Part shown: positions 10,904 to 21,328 of the stretch, in pieces
How the letters are laid out: each line of letters starts with the position of its first letter
Position numbering within the stretch: the stretch's first letter is position 1
NCBI GenBank assembly: GCA_033239525.1
Contig: BSYO01000025.1
Span: 12,806,001 to 12,870,000 of the forward strand
Origin: Nepenthes gracilis
Taxonomy: Eukaryota > Streptophyta > Magnoliopsida > Caryophyllales > Nepenthaceae
DNA: 64,000 bases
Direction of reading: 5' to 3'
Made by a program: the position numbers and the translations under genes
The notes under the pieces: model-generated
Seen by the model: only the letters and a program-made list of their open reading frames with translations
What the model was told of the DNA's origin: nothing
Databases searched by the model: none

Positions 10904-12152
10904 CGCAAGAGACGATTGGATGACGCCGTATATGAAGTACCTGACCGAAGGAACTCTTCCCGATGATGCTAATGAGGCCAAGTTGGTTAAGAAGACAGCA
11001 GGTTGGTACACGCTCCTCGACGGAAGGCTATACAAACGGGGATACTCCATCCCTCTCCTGATATGCGTTACTTCAGAAGAAACCGAGTACGCCCTGAGCG
11101 AGGTGCACCTGTGATTATGCGGCTTGCACATCGGAGGAAAGAACCTCGCGTTCAAGGTTATGCGGCAAGGATTTTATTAGTCGACCATGAAGCGAGATGC
11201 TATTGAGTTCATCAGAAAGTGCGAGAGTTGCCAGGTCCACGGCCCCATGACGCATCAGCCGCACACAGAGTTGCACTGCCTCCAGTCCTCGTGGCCATTC
11301 ACGCAGTGGGGACTCGATATCCTTGAACCGTTACCTTTGGCTTCCGGGCAGAGGAAGTTCCTGATCGTGAGTATTGATTATTTCACCAAGTGGGTAGAAG
11401 CTGTCCCTTTGGCCCGTATCACCGAGCAGAACACGACGGAATTCCTCCGTCAGAATATCGTTTGCTGCTTTGGGATTCCTGAGGTCGTAGTGACCGACAA
11501 CAGGACCCAGTTTACCAGCAAGCGATTCACGAGGTACTGCGGCGACCTCCGCATTAAGCTGATCTGTACGTCTGTGGCGCATCCTCAGGCCAACGGACAG
11601 GTTGAGGTCACCAACCGCACGTTGCTGCACAGGTTGAAGACAAAGCTGGAAGACGCAGGGGGCTCGTGGGTCGAAGAGCTACCGTCCGTACTCTGGTCGT
11701 ATCGGACGACCCTGCGGGAGCCAATGATAGAGACACCCTTCAATCTCTGCTTTGGGGCTGAGGCTGTAGTCCCTGTGGAGGTGGGGATGCTAAACCTATG
11801 GGTCGAATGCTTCGATCCAGCCACCAACTCGCAGAGGCTCCGGGAAAACCTAGACCCACTCTCGGAGGTTTGAAATACAACACAACTGCGGATCGTAGCC
11901 TATCAACAGCGCGTCGCGCGATACTACAACAAGCGGGTGAAGGTACGCCCTCTCGAAGTTGGAGATCTGGTCCTCTAGAGCGTAGAGGCGGTGGAAAAGA
12001 CCGCGAACAGGAGCAAGCTCTCCCCTGAGTGGGAGGGTCCGTTCCTCGTTTTCGCAATCCTTCGGAACAGAGCGTACAAACTGCGCGCTCAGAACGGCAA
12101 ACTGGTCCCATGGACCTGGAACGCCGCCAACTTAAGGAAGTATTACCAGTAA
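10872..12152 (+). pseudogene. Integrase of Tat pol, disrupted
   Basis: Integrase inserts the DNA copy into the genome. One frame covers the zinc-binding amino domain (conserved His pair, then CESC), the DDE core (Asp in WGLDILEPLP, Asp in VVTDNRTQF, Glu in ANGQVEVTNRT) and a carboxy domain (YYNKRVKVRPLEVGDLVL, then WEGPFLV) ending LRKYYQ at TAA 12150. Stops at TGA 11112, TAG 11178, TGA 11871 and TAG 11976 break it. In the second Asp motif the usual DNGTQF reads DNRTQF. The uninterrupted part, 11187-11870, contains all three catalytic acids. Confidence 0.88.
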
Positions 12153-13074
12153 CGCCACGCCGGCCCAGGTAAGGCACGCACGCGCACCATGTTGAATGCT
12201 TGTACATGCGTTATGCTTTTTGTTAATACAATTAGTTTTTCTGTTATCCTGCATCTCTATTTTTGTGAAGTGTTGGCATGCATAACATTCTTATACCAAA
12301 ACGACCTAGACTGCCCCTAAGTCGGCAGGACTATCGTCCGTCTGTAAAGCAAATCTTTGGCCTAGCGCCAAGCTGCCCGTAAGCGGCCACTAAAAACCTC
12401 GCCCGCACGGCGGGTATGTCCGAAAGGGGACACATCTATCATGGCTCTACGCTAGTCGACCCAGGAGGTCAAAATATTAGGCCTGGGGGCTTTGGAGGCT
12501 TCCCAATTCTCGGCCAACAAAAACCTTATGGGGCAAGAATCACAGACGTGCGGCGACCTTCTCATGCAGAAGAGAGCACCATCAGTCTACGATGGTCGAG
12601 AGCTAGGACCTTAAATACGGTGATTTTGACGCCTTGAGCAAGGGCCACACACATCCGCGGATACGACACAACTAAGGCCTAGACCCGGAGCCCGGTTGCT
12701 GTGGCCTGAAAACCTGGCTGACCCTTGGTGTGGTTCCACGGGGCTTGCGATGACATCCGCTTTATCGGATCGAGCTTCCCATCAAACGCACGAGATACGG
12801 CGACATCCTCTGACGAAGGACGAGTATAGCGCAAGAAGGCACCTGACTGGGGCCTTGGCGACAATAGCTTTGCGAGCTTAGCCTTCAAATACGGGGCATG
12901 ACCTCACAAACCACATTGAACAAAGCGGTGTGATCTTACAAATCGCATTGGAAGACAACGTATATGAAAGAGAAGGGAATTGCTCTTTATCCATTTGCCG
13001 AGAACAAGTAAATACAAAGCAGGGGAGGAACAAAAAAAAATAGGGGGCAATTGAGCAACCTATACAGGGAAAGA
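12153..13074 (+). other. Non-coding spacer between integrase and antisense ORFs
   Basis: No protein is recognised. The segment begins with pol 3' flank and passes through GC-rich sequence with short chance frames. Read from the other strand, the AT-rich stretch near 12960-13040 could serve as the 3' end of the antisense transcription unit. Confidence 0.4.
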
Positions 13075-15042
13075 CTACTTTGGGGGACTGGACGGACTGG
13101 ACGGACTGGCTTCCTCAAGGAAGTTCCTCAAGTGGGATGCTTCCCTAACCCTGGTGTTTCCAGGATGAAAATCTCCTTCGGGTACATCAGGAGCAGCCAA
13201 GGAGGCGATCCTACGACACAGACGAATGTCGTCCCAAAATCAAGCCTCCAGCAAGCGCTTTGCCTCCGACTGGGTGATCCGGCCAATCATATCCCTAGAC
13301 AAGCGTGCATGGTCGTCCTCCAGAGCGGCAAGCGAAGCTTCCAGGTGTGCCACTTTCTGCTGCAAGCGTCTGACCTCATCTTGCGCTCGCTCGCTGTCTC
13401 TTCAGAGGGAGGCGACCTGGGCTCTTGTGTGATGAATGGCTTGTAGCCCACGCTGGAAGCCCCCGTGTGGAGGAGGACAACCAGTCCGTCGAAAGGGTTA
13501 GCATCCTCAGGAATCTGCATGGGAAAAGAAAGACATCAGAAGAATCCCTAAAATATATGGCAGCAAGGGAGTGCCAGATCGGGACGACCATACCTAAGTA
13601 GGAGCGGCGCTCGAAGGATGTGCAAAACCACCTGGCGAAGGCCCTACCCGGAGCTCCTCCTGTTCTGGCCGCGGGGACCAAGCTAGCCGAAAGGGCTGCA
13701 GACATAGGAGCGCTTGGGGGCTCTAACCCGAAGTCGTCCCGACTGCCGCCACCCTAGCTCCCTGCGGGCTAGCAACCAATATGACTCGACCTCCGATGTT
13801 GTAGGGATGCCCTCGAGGATCCCGCCCTCCAAAATGGGCTCCACGAAAATAATGGTTGGCTCCAAGGATCCCCCTAACTTTGACGTTGGCGCGAGCGTTG
13901 CCGTACGTGATCCCTCAGCATCATCATGGTCCAAGACGACGCCCGCCATTCCCGGAGCTACATCCATTAACACATTGGCGGTGGAATACGCGGAAGGCCC
14001 CTCAGTAGGTTGAGGCTCCGCCTCGTCGACTTCGAGCACGGCTAGCCCTGCTGCCGGAGTTGGCGGTGGTCCGACGGCCTCACCCTCGTGCCCTATGCTT
14101 GTAGCCGCTTCAGGACCGGATCCCGAATCTCGGCAGCAATACTAACAACTTGCCTTTGGGACCTCCGTGTCGAAGTACCTCCGGCTTCCCTCAACCTCTT
14201 CAGGGGAGCCTCAACCCCCTCTTCGTCTGAGGATGACTCCAGCAGTGAGCAACTTTCCTCATCGTCCCCTCCGGACGATCGGGGATCGATGACTCCTCCA
14301 CACTCTCTCTTGCCGGGACCGGCAATGCTCCAGCCTGACGAAGGCCCCCACTTGGCGACCTTGAACGTGATGGACATCAAGAAATAGCCCTGGACGGAGA
14401 ACTTCGCCACCTGGGACTGGATGGCAGTAACCAACTCCGCTGCCTCCGCAGCGTCCTCTGCCGACGGCTTTTCCAGGAAGAACCCCGAAATCGGGCCCCA
14501 CACACGCGAAAGTTCAGAATCATGGGGCTCTTACAAGAAAAAGTATCGGTCTTTCCAATTCTTGACCGAATTCGGATTGGTCTCTCGAAAATGGAAGCCC
14601 GTCTTTGGTAACATAGACACCCAGTCCTCAGACTCCGTAAAGCGAAAAATCTGTCTGGCCGCCTTGGCATCGAAGGAACCACCATGAAGGCTAGCGAAGA
14701 TGCACAGGGATACCAAATAATGCAAAGCGTTGGGGTGAAGTCTCGCCACCGGAACCCCCAACGCCTACACCAGCGCTTACAGCGTACACGGCATGGGATA
14801 ATGAAGCCCCCCTCTCAGGTGGTGCTCATAGACCGTGACATAGCCCTCTGGGGGGCGCTGGCTCTATCTGTGGAACCGGGAGCACGATAGCCCCAATCAC
14901 TAGGGATATCGTAATCTACTACGAGGGCAGCGATGGCGCTGGCTATCAAGACAGACTTTATATTATGGACCCCTTGGCGACTCACCCTGGGAGCCTGAGA
15001 AGAACTTTCTCTCTTCTTTGCCATACCTCTCCCATAATACAA
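13075..15042 (-). pseudogene. Antisense ORF (aORF) of the Tat element, gypsy-type transposon domain and coiled coil, disrupted
   Basis: It reads opposite to gag-pol, between integrase and the 3' LTR. From an ATG at 15042 the pieces give a basic amino end. A domain typical of the plant 'putative gypsy-type transposon' family follows (RPPEGYVTVYEHHL, then RLHPNALHYLVSL, then NSVKNWKDRYFFL, about 14860-14531), then an acidic Ser-rich segment (14330-14200). The end is coiled coil rich in Arg, Glu and Leu (13430-13280), running out near 13075. Frames change near 14880 and near 14060, and there are several stops. Antisense extra ORFs at this place are known from some Tat elements; their function is unknown. 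Confidence 0.65.
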
Positions 15043-15438
15043 GTCAAGAACGGGAAAATCTCAGCACGGTGAAAAATCGTCCCGGTTAGTTTAAATAGAC
15101 AACGAGAGGCCAGTAGGCGGGAAACCCAAACAGCGCTCACCATGAGTGGCTGGGACACGCGCCTGCCCTGTGGAGCGTCGTGGGGCCCGAAGTCACCCGC
15201 AATCATGGCCATGCGCCAGTCTAAAGAGCGGGTCACCTCAGCCGCTTGACGAAAATCCATGCTGGCACATTCGCATTAAATGCAGGTTTTACGAACGAAG
15301 CTCATCAAAAGGGCGCACGGGAATAAAAACAAAAATCCAGAAACACATACTACGGGAAACAAAGCAGCACAACAAAATGACAAATTTTATTACAATGACT
15401 GTCAAAAAATGATTATAGTGGGTTGCCGCGGTGACTGT

Positions 15439-16119
15439 CAACTAACGCCCCGCACGGTCCGCGGAGGAACTCGGACCCGGGTACTCAACCAGTTGCGCGT
15501 GCGTTTGGGCGCTGGAGTTATGAGAGTCCAGAACACTGACGAGGAAGTTCGGATCCTCCAGCGAGGCTAGCCTCTGGCTGAGATGGATTCCGTCTTGATA
15601 ATTCCTCTCCAGTGCAGGACCAACTTCCTCCGGCAGGAACCTCGACCTCAGCTTCGTCCCCATCCGCGCGACCTCTGCCCCAAGCTGTCGCAGCAGCTGC
15701 TCGTTCTCTTCTTTAAAAGCCCGTATGTGGGCCTGAGCCCCCACATTGGCACTAATGATTCGGGAAGCCCTTGCTTCCGATTTAGTCCATGCATCCTCAA
15801 AATGCGCCGCTCAGGCCCTCAACTGCTCCATCTCGCCCACTGTGACTTGCACTCGCGCCTCAACGCTTTCAACCCTCCTGGTGATCTGTTAGAGTGAGAG
15901 GTCCCCCCTCCCTGGAGCACGCTCCAGGGAAGAGGCAGAACCCTCTACCCTCTCAAAGCCTGGAGGCACCCGCGGGAACCGAACAGGACCCACGACAGTG
16001 GCTTCAAAGTGACCCCCTCCTGGTGCGCCGGCGCTCGAAGCCCTGGGAACGTGGGACCCAGTCTTAGACTCGCCGGAAGAACGTTCCGATTCATATGACG
16101 ATGATGACTCCTCCATCAA
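15439..16119 (-). pseudogene. Second antisense ORF of the Tat element
   Basis: From an ATG at 16119 the frame encodes a Ser/Glu-rich start (MMEESSSSYESERSSGES), a Pro/Gly-rich stretch, one stop near 15896, then a helical, probably coiled-coil half (15744-15442) with AHIRAFKEENEQLLRQLGAE and ERNYQDGIHLSQRLASLED. An AT-rich stretch resembling a 3' end follows at about 15430-15350 on the same strand. No family is recognised with confidence. Its layout resembles the acidic and coiled-coil part of the neighbouring antisense ORF, so it may be a split or duplicated part of it. Confidence 0.5.
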
Positions 16120-16513
16120 AGTTGCGGCGAGAACGAACTCAGGAAAGTGCTAAGTCATCGGAGGATTTGCATGTTTAAATAGACGAGATTTTCTCCTGAA
16201 AATGGCTGCGATATGAACACAAAAGGCGCCAGCGCTCGGCCAACAGGTGCCCTCCACGTGGAGAATCCCTGAGGCCTCGCGCATTTCCAAGGCAGGTCAT
16301 TATGGCGCAACTCCTCCTGACCTCACGCGCATTTAATGCGCCAGACAAGCCAAGGGACGTGACCGCCAACAGTGGCCTTTCCGCCCCCACGGGACAAGAT
16401 GCGGCTCGCCGAGAGAAGACAATCGATAAAAGGAAGCATGCACACTGGGAAGGGAAAAATGAAGACAAAAGGGCTACTTTTATTAATCAGTGCTTTCTTG
16501 CAAAGTACAAAAT

Positions 16514-17068
16514 TTACAGTGACAAAAGTACGAGAAAGACGAAGAAGACAGCGGTAAGGGGCCCAGGGGCCGCGGTGACTGCCCCAGACACGCTCGGGGA
16601 ACGTGATCTACAGGAGATCACCACGACTGGAGCTGCTGGTAACTCAACAAGCGAGCGGAGGTAGCCACGCGAGGCCCCCCCGAAGTGGAAGCGGCCGTAG
16701 CACGATCCACGGGGCAGGATCCGCACCAGTACCGAAACCACCGGGGGAATTAGAGGGAATGATCCCAAAAATTCCCTAACCGGGGATCCAGCCTCTGCCC
16801 CCTCCACGATCCGCGCTCGAACTCAATGAAGTGGAGACCATGGGCGATGCACCCCGCTAGCGGGAAACATCCCCGTGGAGGTTCCGCCACGGTCCCACCG
16901 CACTCCGGACGAGTCACACCGTGGAGGGAAGGCACGTGACGACTGCAGAGTGGCCGAACCACCCTCATTAGCATAGGGAGTGAACCGCAACGCGGGAGTT
17001 AGAGTAACCTTCATCAAGAACTTCGGGCATTCAGTTAATCCATCCAATTCCTTGTCGGACCCCCACAA
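16514..17068 (-). pseudogene. Possible third antisense ORF relic of the Tat element
   Basis: Overlapping minus-strand frames at 17068-16823, 16974-16750 and 16807-16514 together look like one frameshifted frame, and an AT-rich tail follows at 16510-16460. Both that tail and the one after the second antisense ORF lie just beside a similar GCCGCGGTGACTG motif (15425 and 16569), which suggests a repeated unit. No protein family is recognised, and these may be chance frames in GC-rich DNA. Confidence 0.25.
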
Positions 17069-17430
17069 AGGGCGGGGTGAGCCAGAATCTCTTCATCGTC
17101 CCACCAAAGGCAGCCAAGGGATGTGCTCCACTTGCCAAGGAACCCTCCTATTTATGGGCGAGATGGGTGCCATCCTCTTGATCGGCGCGGCGCGCTTCCC
17201 GGCGGACGCCTTTCACAGAATGAGAAAAGTCCCCTAATCAGATGCAACTCTAAGCGTGCGAATCTTGCCAATTAGAGCACCGAATCACAGCAGCGTCAGA
17301 AAAGCTTGCGTAGTCACCTGGGGAAGGCGCAAGTCCAGAAAACGACGAACGATGGCGCGTCTCGAGGAAGACTGTCAGGTCGCAGAATGGACCCATATGA
17401 CATGCCAGGCCCGACCATTGGCCGACCGAG

Positions 17431-17444
17431 GCATGGGGGGCTAG
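17431..17444 (+). other. Polypurine tract before the 3' LTR
   Basis: GCATGGGGGGCTAG abuts the 3' LTR start. The second element has GCATGGGGGGCTA at the same place on its own strand, which supports this as the plus-strand primer site. Confidence 0.75.
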
Positions 17445-18327
17445 TGTTGGGTCCAATACTAAGGCCCACGAGAATTTCAAGCCCAGCCCAACTGCGCAAG
17501 GAGACTACGTGGCAACCAGCTGGCAAAAGACAACGGGCGTCCTACAGCGCATTAATGAGTTGCCGGAAAATAGCCAGGAGAGAGAAGAAACAAGCCAATG
17601 GAGAAGCAGTCAACGCTGTGATAGCGGCTCAGGCGGCCGCCCGCAGACAACTAGCCAATCCCAGCTCAAAGGGAGACCAAGTGTGGCCGGCAGCGCTCAG
17701 GAGCTTGCCTGCCACTGCAAAGCGACAGCCGACATGACCGTCGGTCAGCGACAGTGACCAGCGGCCAAAGAACCCTGGCAACGGGAGTTCTCGCGCTGAA
17801 AGTCCTCTCGGGAGGAGCCTTTAAAAGCTCTCTTCCTCCGTAGTGGAGGGGGTTGCTTCTTCTTCCTTTTCCCAGATCAAAAGAGAGAGAGCAATCTAAA
17901 AGAATAGTATTCGAGTCTCGAGGCGACAAACGAACCCACCTCTCTCAAGATCTTGATTCCCAAGCCTAGTCAGGCAATGGGAAGTTAGCCACCCACTGCG
18001 GTGCATCAAGGAAGCCAGGCCTTCTGCTACATGCTCATTGTATCTCCCACTCTGATAAATACACATCACTCACGCATCATCAGCACACTTCGTACACTGC
18101 CTAGTGCGTGCGTCATTTTCATTTATTGCGGGAGCTTGCTGACTTGAGCGTCGGAGTGGCCGTGGTGGGAGAAATCTCACCGGACCTCTGACCTCTTATT
18201 TGTTGATTGTGTTGTGCAGGTTCAGGTTAACAGATATGGAGATCAGACCCTCATCCTCATTCTTTAGCACGACAGGACACCCGGAGGTCCCTAAATCCGT
18301 ACAACAACCGCGGATCCGGGACGTAAC

Positions 18328-18328
<1 letters not shown>
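17445..18328 (+). repeat. 3' LTR of the Tat element
   Basis: It starts TGTTGGGTCC and ends ACGTAACA. It is longer than the 5' LTR because it keeps a segment near 17512-17585 missing there and has a six-base duplication (CAGGTTCAGGTTAACAG). It contains a TTTAAAAG promoter-like box near 17820. Confidence 0.92.

Positions 18329-18374
<46 letters not shown>
18329..18374. repeat. (ATA)n microsatellite at the 3' LTR edge
   Basis: About 15 ATA units directly abut the retrotransposon end. They overlap the expected target duplication and probably expanded from it or from the original insertion site. They also create a poly-Ile shadow frame. Confidence 0.95.
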
Positions 18375-18376
<2 letters not shown>

Positions 18377-20015
18377 GGAAAGGAATAATTATTTTTATAC
18401 ATGTGGGAATAAATATTTCCATAAAAATATTTATTCTCGGTTAAATTGTAATTAAATGGAAGAATATTTATTCCTAAAAAATAAGGAGGGAATAGAATTT
18501 CTATTTTTTCAAACCAAACATAGGGTAAAAGAAATATTATTTCTCTTATTCACATATAACATTTTACTTAGTGTTGCGTATTGAGAGTCAGATTGTTGTA
18601 TGGATGAGAACTTGCGTCCGTCGGTCACTTGTTGGCCTTAAACTCGTAAACTCTTAAATCAAACCCTTTGCAATATAAATAACGATTAAAGGATTGACAG
18701 GATTCACTATTCAGCATATCTTCCGACGCTCTAGTTAGTATTTTAATTATATTCAAGGAAAGGAACAAGATTTAATCAAATTGAGTTTTATTTTGAGGAG
18801 TTGTGCTCTGGACATCTTGTTTAATGAGAGGGAGAAAATGTTTCAAGTGCTTTTGGTGCTTGTTCTGCTGCCACTATGGACTCAAAATTATATCTTTTTG
18901 GATGGAGGAATGAATATTTATAGTTGGTGAGAGGCGGTTATATGTCGGACGGTTTAACCGTATGGTTGGACGGTTTGACCGTTATCTTTGTCTGTCATTG
19001 TTAGTTAAGTAACCGCTTCGGTCATCACAATGGATTGGGCCGTTTCGGCATAATATCTCGTTCGGACAGTTGCGTGGTTATTGTGGGCCATTGGCATTGA
19101 TTGTTCGGACGGCCCATAATTATATTGTGCATATCTATTTAGGCCTGTAGATGTCATACCCATTACTCAGTATATTACCGATTTGAGTGTTAAACTAAAT
19201 CCCGAAGAGACGTTCCAATCCTCAACATTTTATTCATGGTTGTGATGTGCCGGACTTGTGATTCATTAGTTTAGGTATTGCCCTATAAATTCTAATTTGA
19301 ATCCATTTTTCATATATCTTTTATGTTTTGTGCCCAATCCATCTCATCATGCCACATCAATGAAGCCATTAGATTGAGAACTCCTGCAGCTTCTTGAGTG
19401 TTTTAGAACTAATCAAGACCCTAGAAAAACTCATAAATTAGGCTTCAACTTCTCACATATGATGTATTTTATTTTTAAAAAAAATTAATTCTAAATTAAG
19501 AAAAAAATACATCGGCTTTTAAATTTATATCCGACGGCTAATGTATTGAAGGCACCTTATATTTTATAATAAATATTCAGATATATAATAAATCTTAATT
19601 TAATTAAGACAAATTCAATTTAAACCAATAAATTTTAATTTTTGGGGCTAGAATTTCTTAGTGGAGTTTTTGATTAAAAGTTTGGATGTTTAGAGATTTA
19701 GCTTAGGGCGCTAAATTTGATTTAATATTGTATTATAAGTTAATATTTTTAGATATTAATCTTTTAATTTTTAGTTATTTTGGTTATTATTTTAATTAGT
19801 CGAAGACGATGCTACGATGACGATAAAAGCTTTGATTTTAAATTCTTTTTGAAAATTAGTTTCGATGATATAATATTAATTATAATATTTTTTTTATATT
19901 TGGAAATGCTTTTGGATATGGCATTTAGGTCTTATGGTTTAAATTATTATTTTATTTTAGATCGTTTAATGATATTTAATTTATAAGTTTACATCTAATA
20001 TTTATTTTATGTTTT
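18375..20015. other. Intergenic AT-rich DNA
   Basis: No gene is supported. Up to about 18525 the sequence may be the right half of an interrupted small element. From about 18930 to 19140 there are GGACGGTTTAACCG-like repeats within a GC-richer patch, possibly an old LTR fragment. The rest is AT-rich. Confidence 0.35.
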
Positions 20016-20020
20016 AGGTC

Positions 20021-20957
20021 TGTTGCGTTCTGGTTCCACGGGGCCTGCTATGGAAGAGAGATGCAGGATGCGAGGGTCGCCCAGCCGGATGACCTGCTAT
20101 GGCTGAGAGATGCAGGATGTTGACGACCCAGCCGGATCTCTCGGCGAGGCTCGTTGATGAGGGGCGTTGGACCCTCGGCGTTCGGTCGGGTGCGTGGTTC
20201 CCGGCAACACAAGTGAGTGGTCTTTTGGATGCGAGATGAGAAGGCGAGAGATAGGATGTTTGAGTGGAAAACCTCCTCTTGAATGGGGAGGAAAAAACCA
20301 CTAGGCTCGGGGAAAGAGCGTCACTATATGGTTGGAGAATGCAGTTGTGAGGTTATTCCTTCCCTATCTCTTGTCTCACGTTTATCTCCTAAGAAGACTA
20401 TGCTTTCTGGGAGCCTTCTTCCCACGTTTTTGGGGAGTTAGGCGTGGAGAAAGGGAATGGAAGCTTTGTGAGTCTAAAGGCTCTCTCTTGCGTGTCTGGG
20501 AGGACCTCTCCTTTGGAAAGGATGTATATTTATAAGTCGGACCGTTGGGGAGTGGGACGTGTCGTCCATCCCGCGGTTGAGGAGTTGGTCCACTAGCCTC
20601 CTTTAATAATGAGATGCGGAAAGGGGAATAAGAATCGGATATACGCCCGATTTGACTAGGCGTGCCACTGTTGATGCGGCGAATAAATAGGGCTTTCTTG
20701 AAACCGTTGAAATAAGCTTGATTGGCATTCACAGCCATGGAAGGCTGTGAGTCCTCTTGCAACCTCGCGGTCTTGGGAGGAGAGAAATGGGTCCCCGCGA
20801 TGGAAAGCTTGAGATTTTATTGGCCGCTCGGGTGGTAAGAAACCTCTTGGGCTCTCGGCCCTTGGGCTTCTCCCAGGCCATCCGATGCAACATGTGGATA
20901 TCTCCGGGGCCTCTTTTATTTGGGCCGCGCTTTATGGGCCTTCATGCGGGGCAAACA
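20021..20957 (-). repeat. 3' LTR of the minus-strand element (left copy)
   Basis: On the plus strand it begins TGTTGCGTTC and ends GGCAAACA, so the element strand reads TGTTTGCC to GAACGCAACA. It shares long stretches with the right copy, for example CTCGTTGATGAGGGGCGTTG and GTGGAAAACCTCCTCTTGAA, with several small indels. Confidence 0.9.
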
Positions 20958-20971
20958 TAGCCCCCCATGCC
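20958..20971 (-). other. Polypurine tract of the minus-strand element
   Basis: On the element strand it reads GGCATGGGGGGCTA immediately before the LTR. It is nearly identical to the purine tract of the 10.9-kb element. Confidence 0.75.
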
Positions 20972-21328
20972 AAAGGACCCGAGGTTCTCGGTCGTTTGGT
21001 ATGAATAAATAAATCTGTTGGAGATGTTATCGTCCGAGAGCGTGTCTTGGTGGCTGCGTTGACTTTGGAGGTGGTTGTCCTCGGACCTTTTCGAACCGTC
21101 GTTCCATTTCTCTTTGGAGCATTAAATGTCGTATACTTGATGTGTTGCGCGATCGGGCGTCTTGTCGGAGTTCTCGGGGCGAATGCCCTGTCGGCGCGTG
21201 GCAGGGGTAATGAGTGCATTTTTCCGTACCCTAGGGTTTATTTAAACCCTTCGTTGCTTTTGATCGGTCGCGTCTACATTTTCCGTTTCCTTTTTCGTTC
21301 TAGCTTTGTTTACTCCTTTCTCTGGCTT

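Larger units (their letters stand above)
7428..18328 (+). mobile_element. Ty3/gypsy LTR retrotransposon, Tat clade, defective
   Basis: Two LTRs of about 0.8-0.9 kb, both starting TGTTGGGTCC, bound an internal region read on the plus strand. The order is LTR, primer-binding site, gag, residual RNase H, second (archaeal-type) RNase H, integrase, antisense ORFs, purine tract, LTR. A second RNase H and extra ORFs after integrase are established features of the Tat clade. Protease and most of reverse transcriptase are missing, and gag and pol carry many stops and frameshifts, so the copy cannot move by itself. Five-base flanks are ATAGT on the left and ATAAT on the right, an imperfect target duplication blurred by a microsatellite. 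It is GC-richer than its surroundings. Confidence 0.93.
7241..18525. mobile_element. Possible AT-rich MITE interrupted by the 10.9-kb LTR element
   Basis: The AT-rich flanks on either side of the LTR retrotransposon look like two halves of one small element. The left side begins TTTGGTTATT and contains GGGAATAGAATAG. The right side contains GGGAATAGAATTT and ends AAACCAAACA. The outer seven bases (TTTGGTT / AACCAAA) are inverted, and similar motifs recur below the ends. The pairing of inner sequence is loose, so this is a weak structural call. Confidence 0.22.

Noticed and set aside
18196..18402. Poly-Ile frames on both strands
   Set aside because: They come from the (ATA)n microsatellite.
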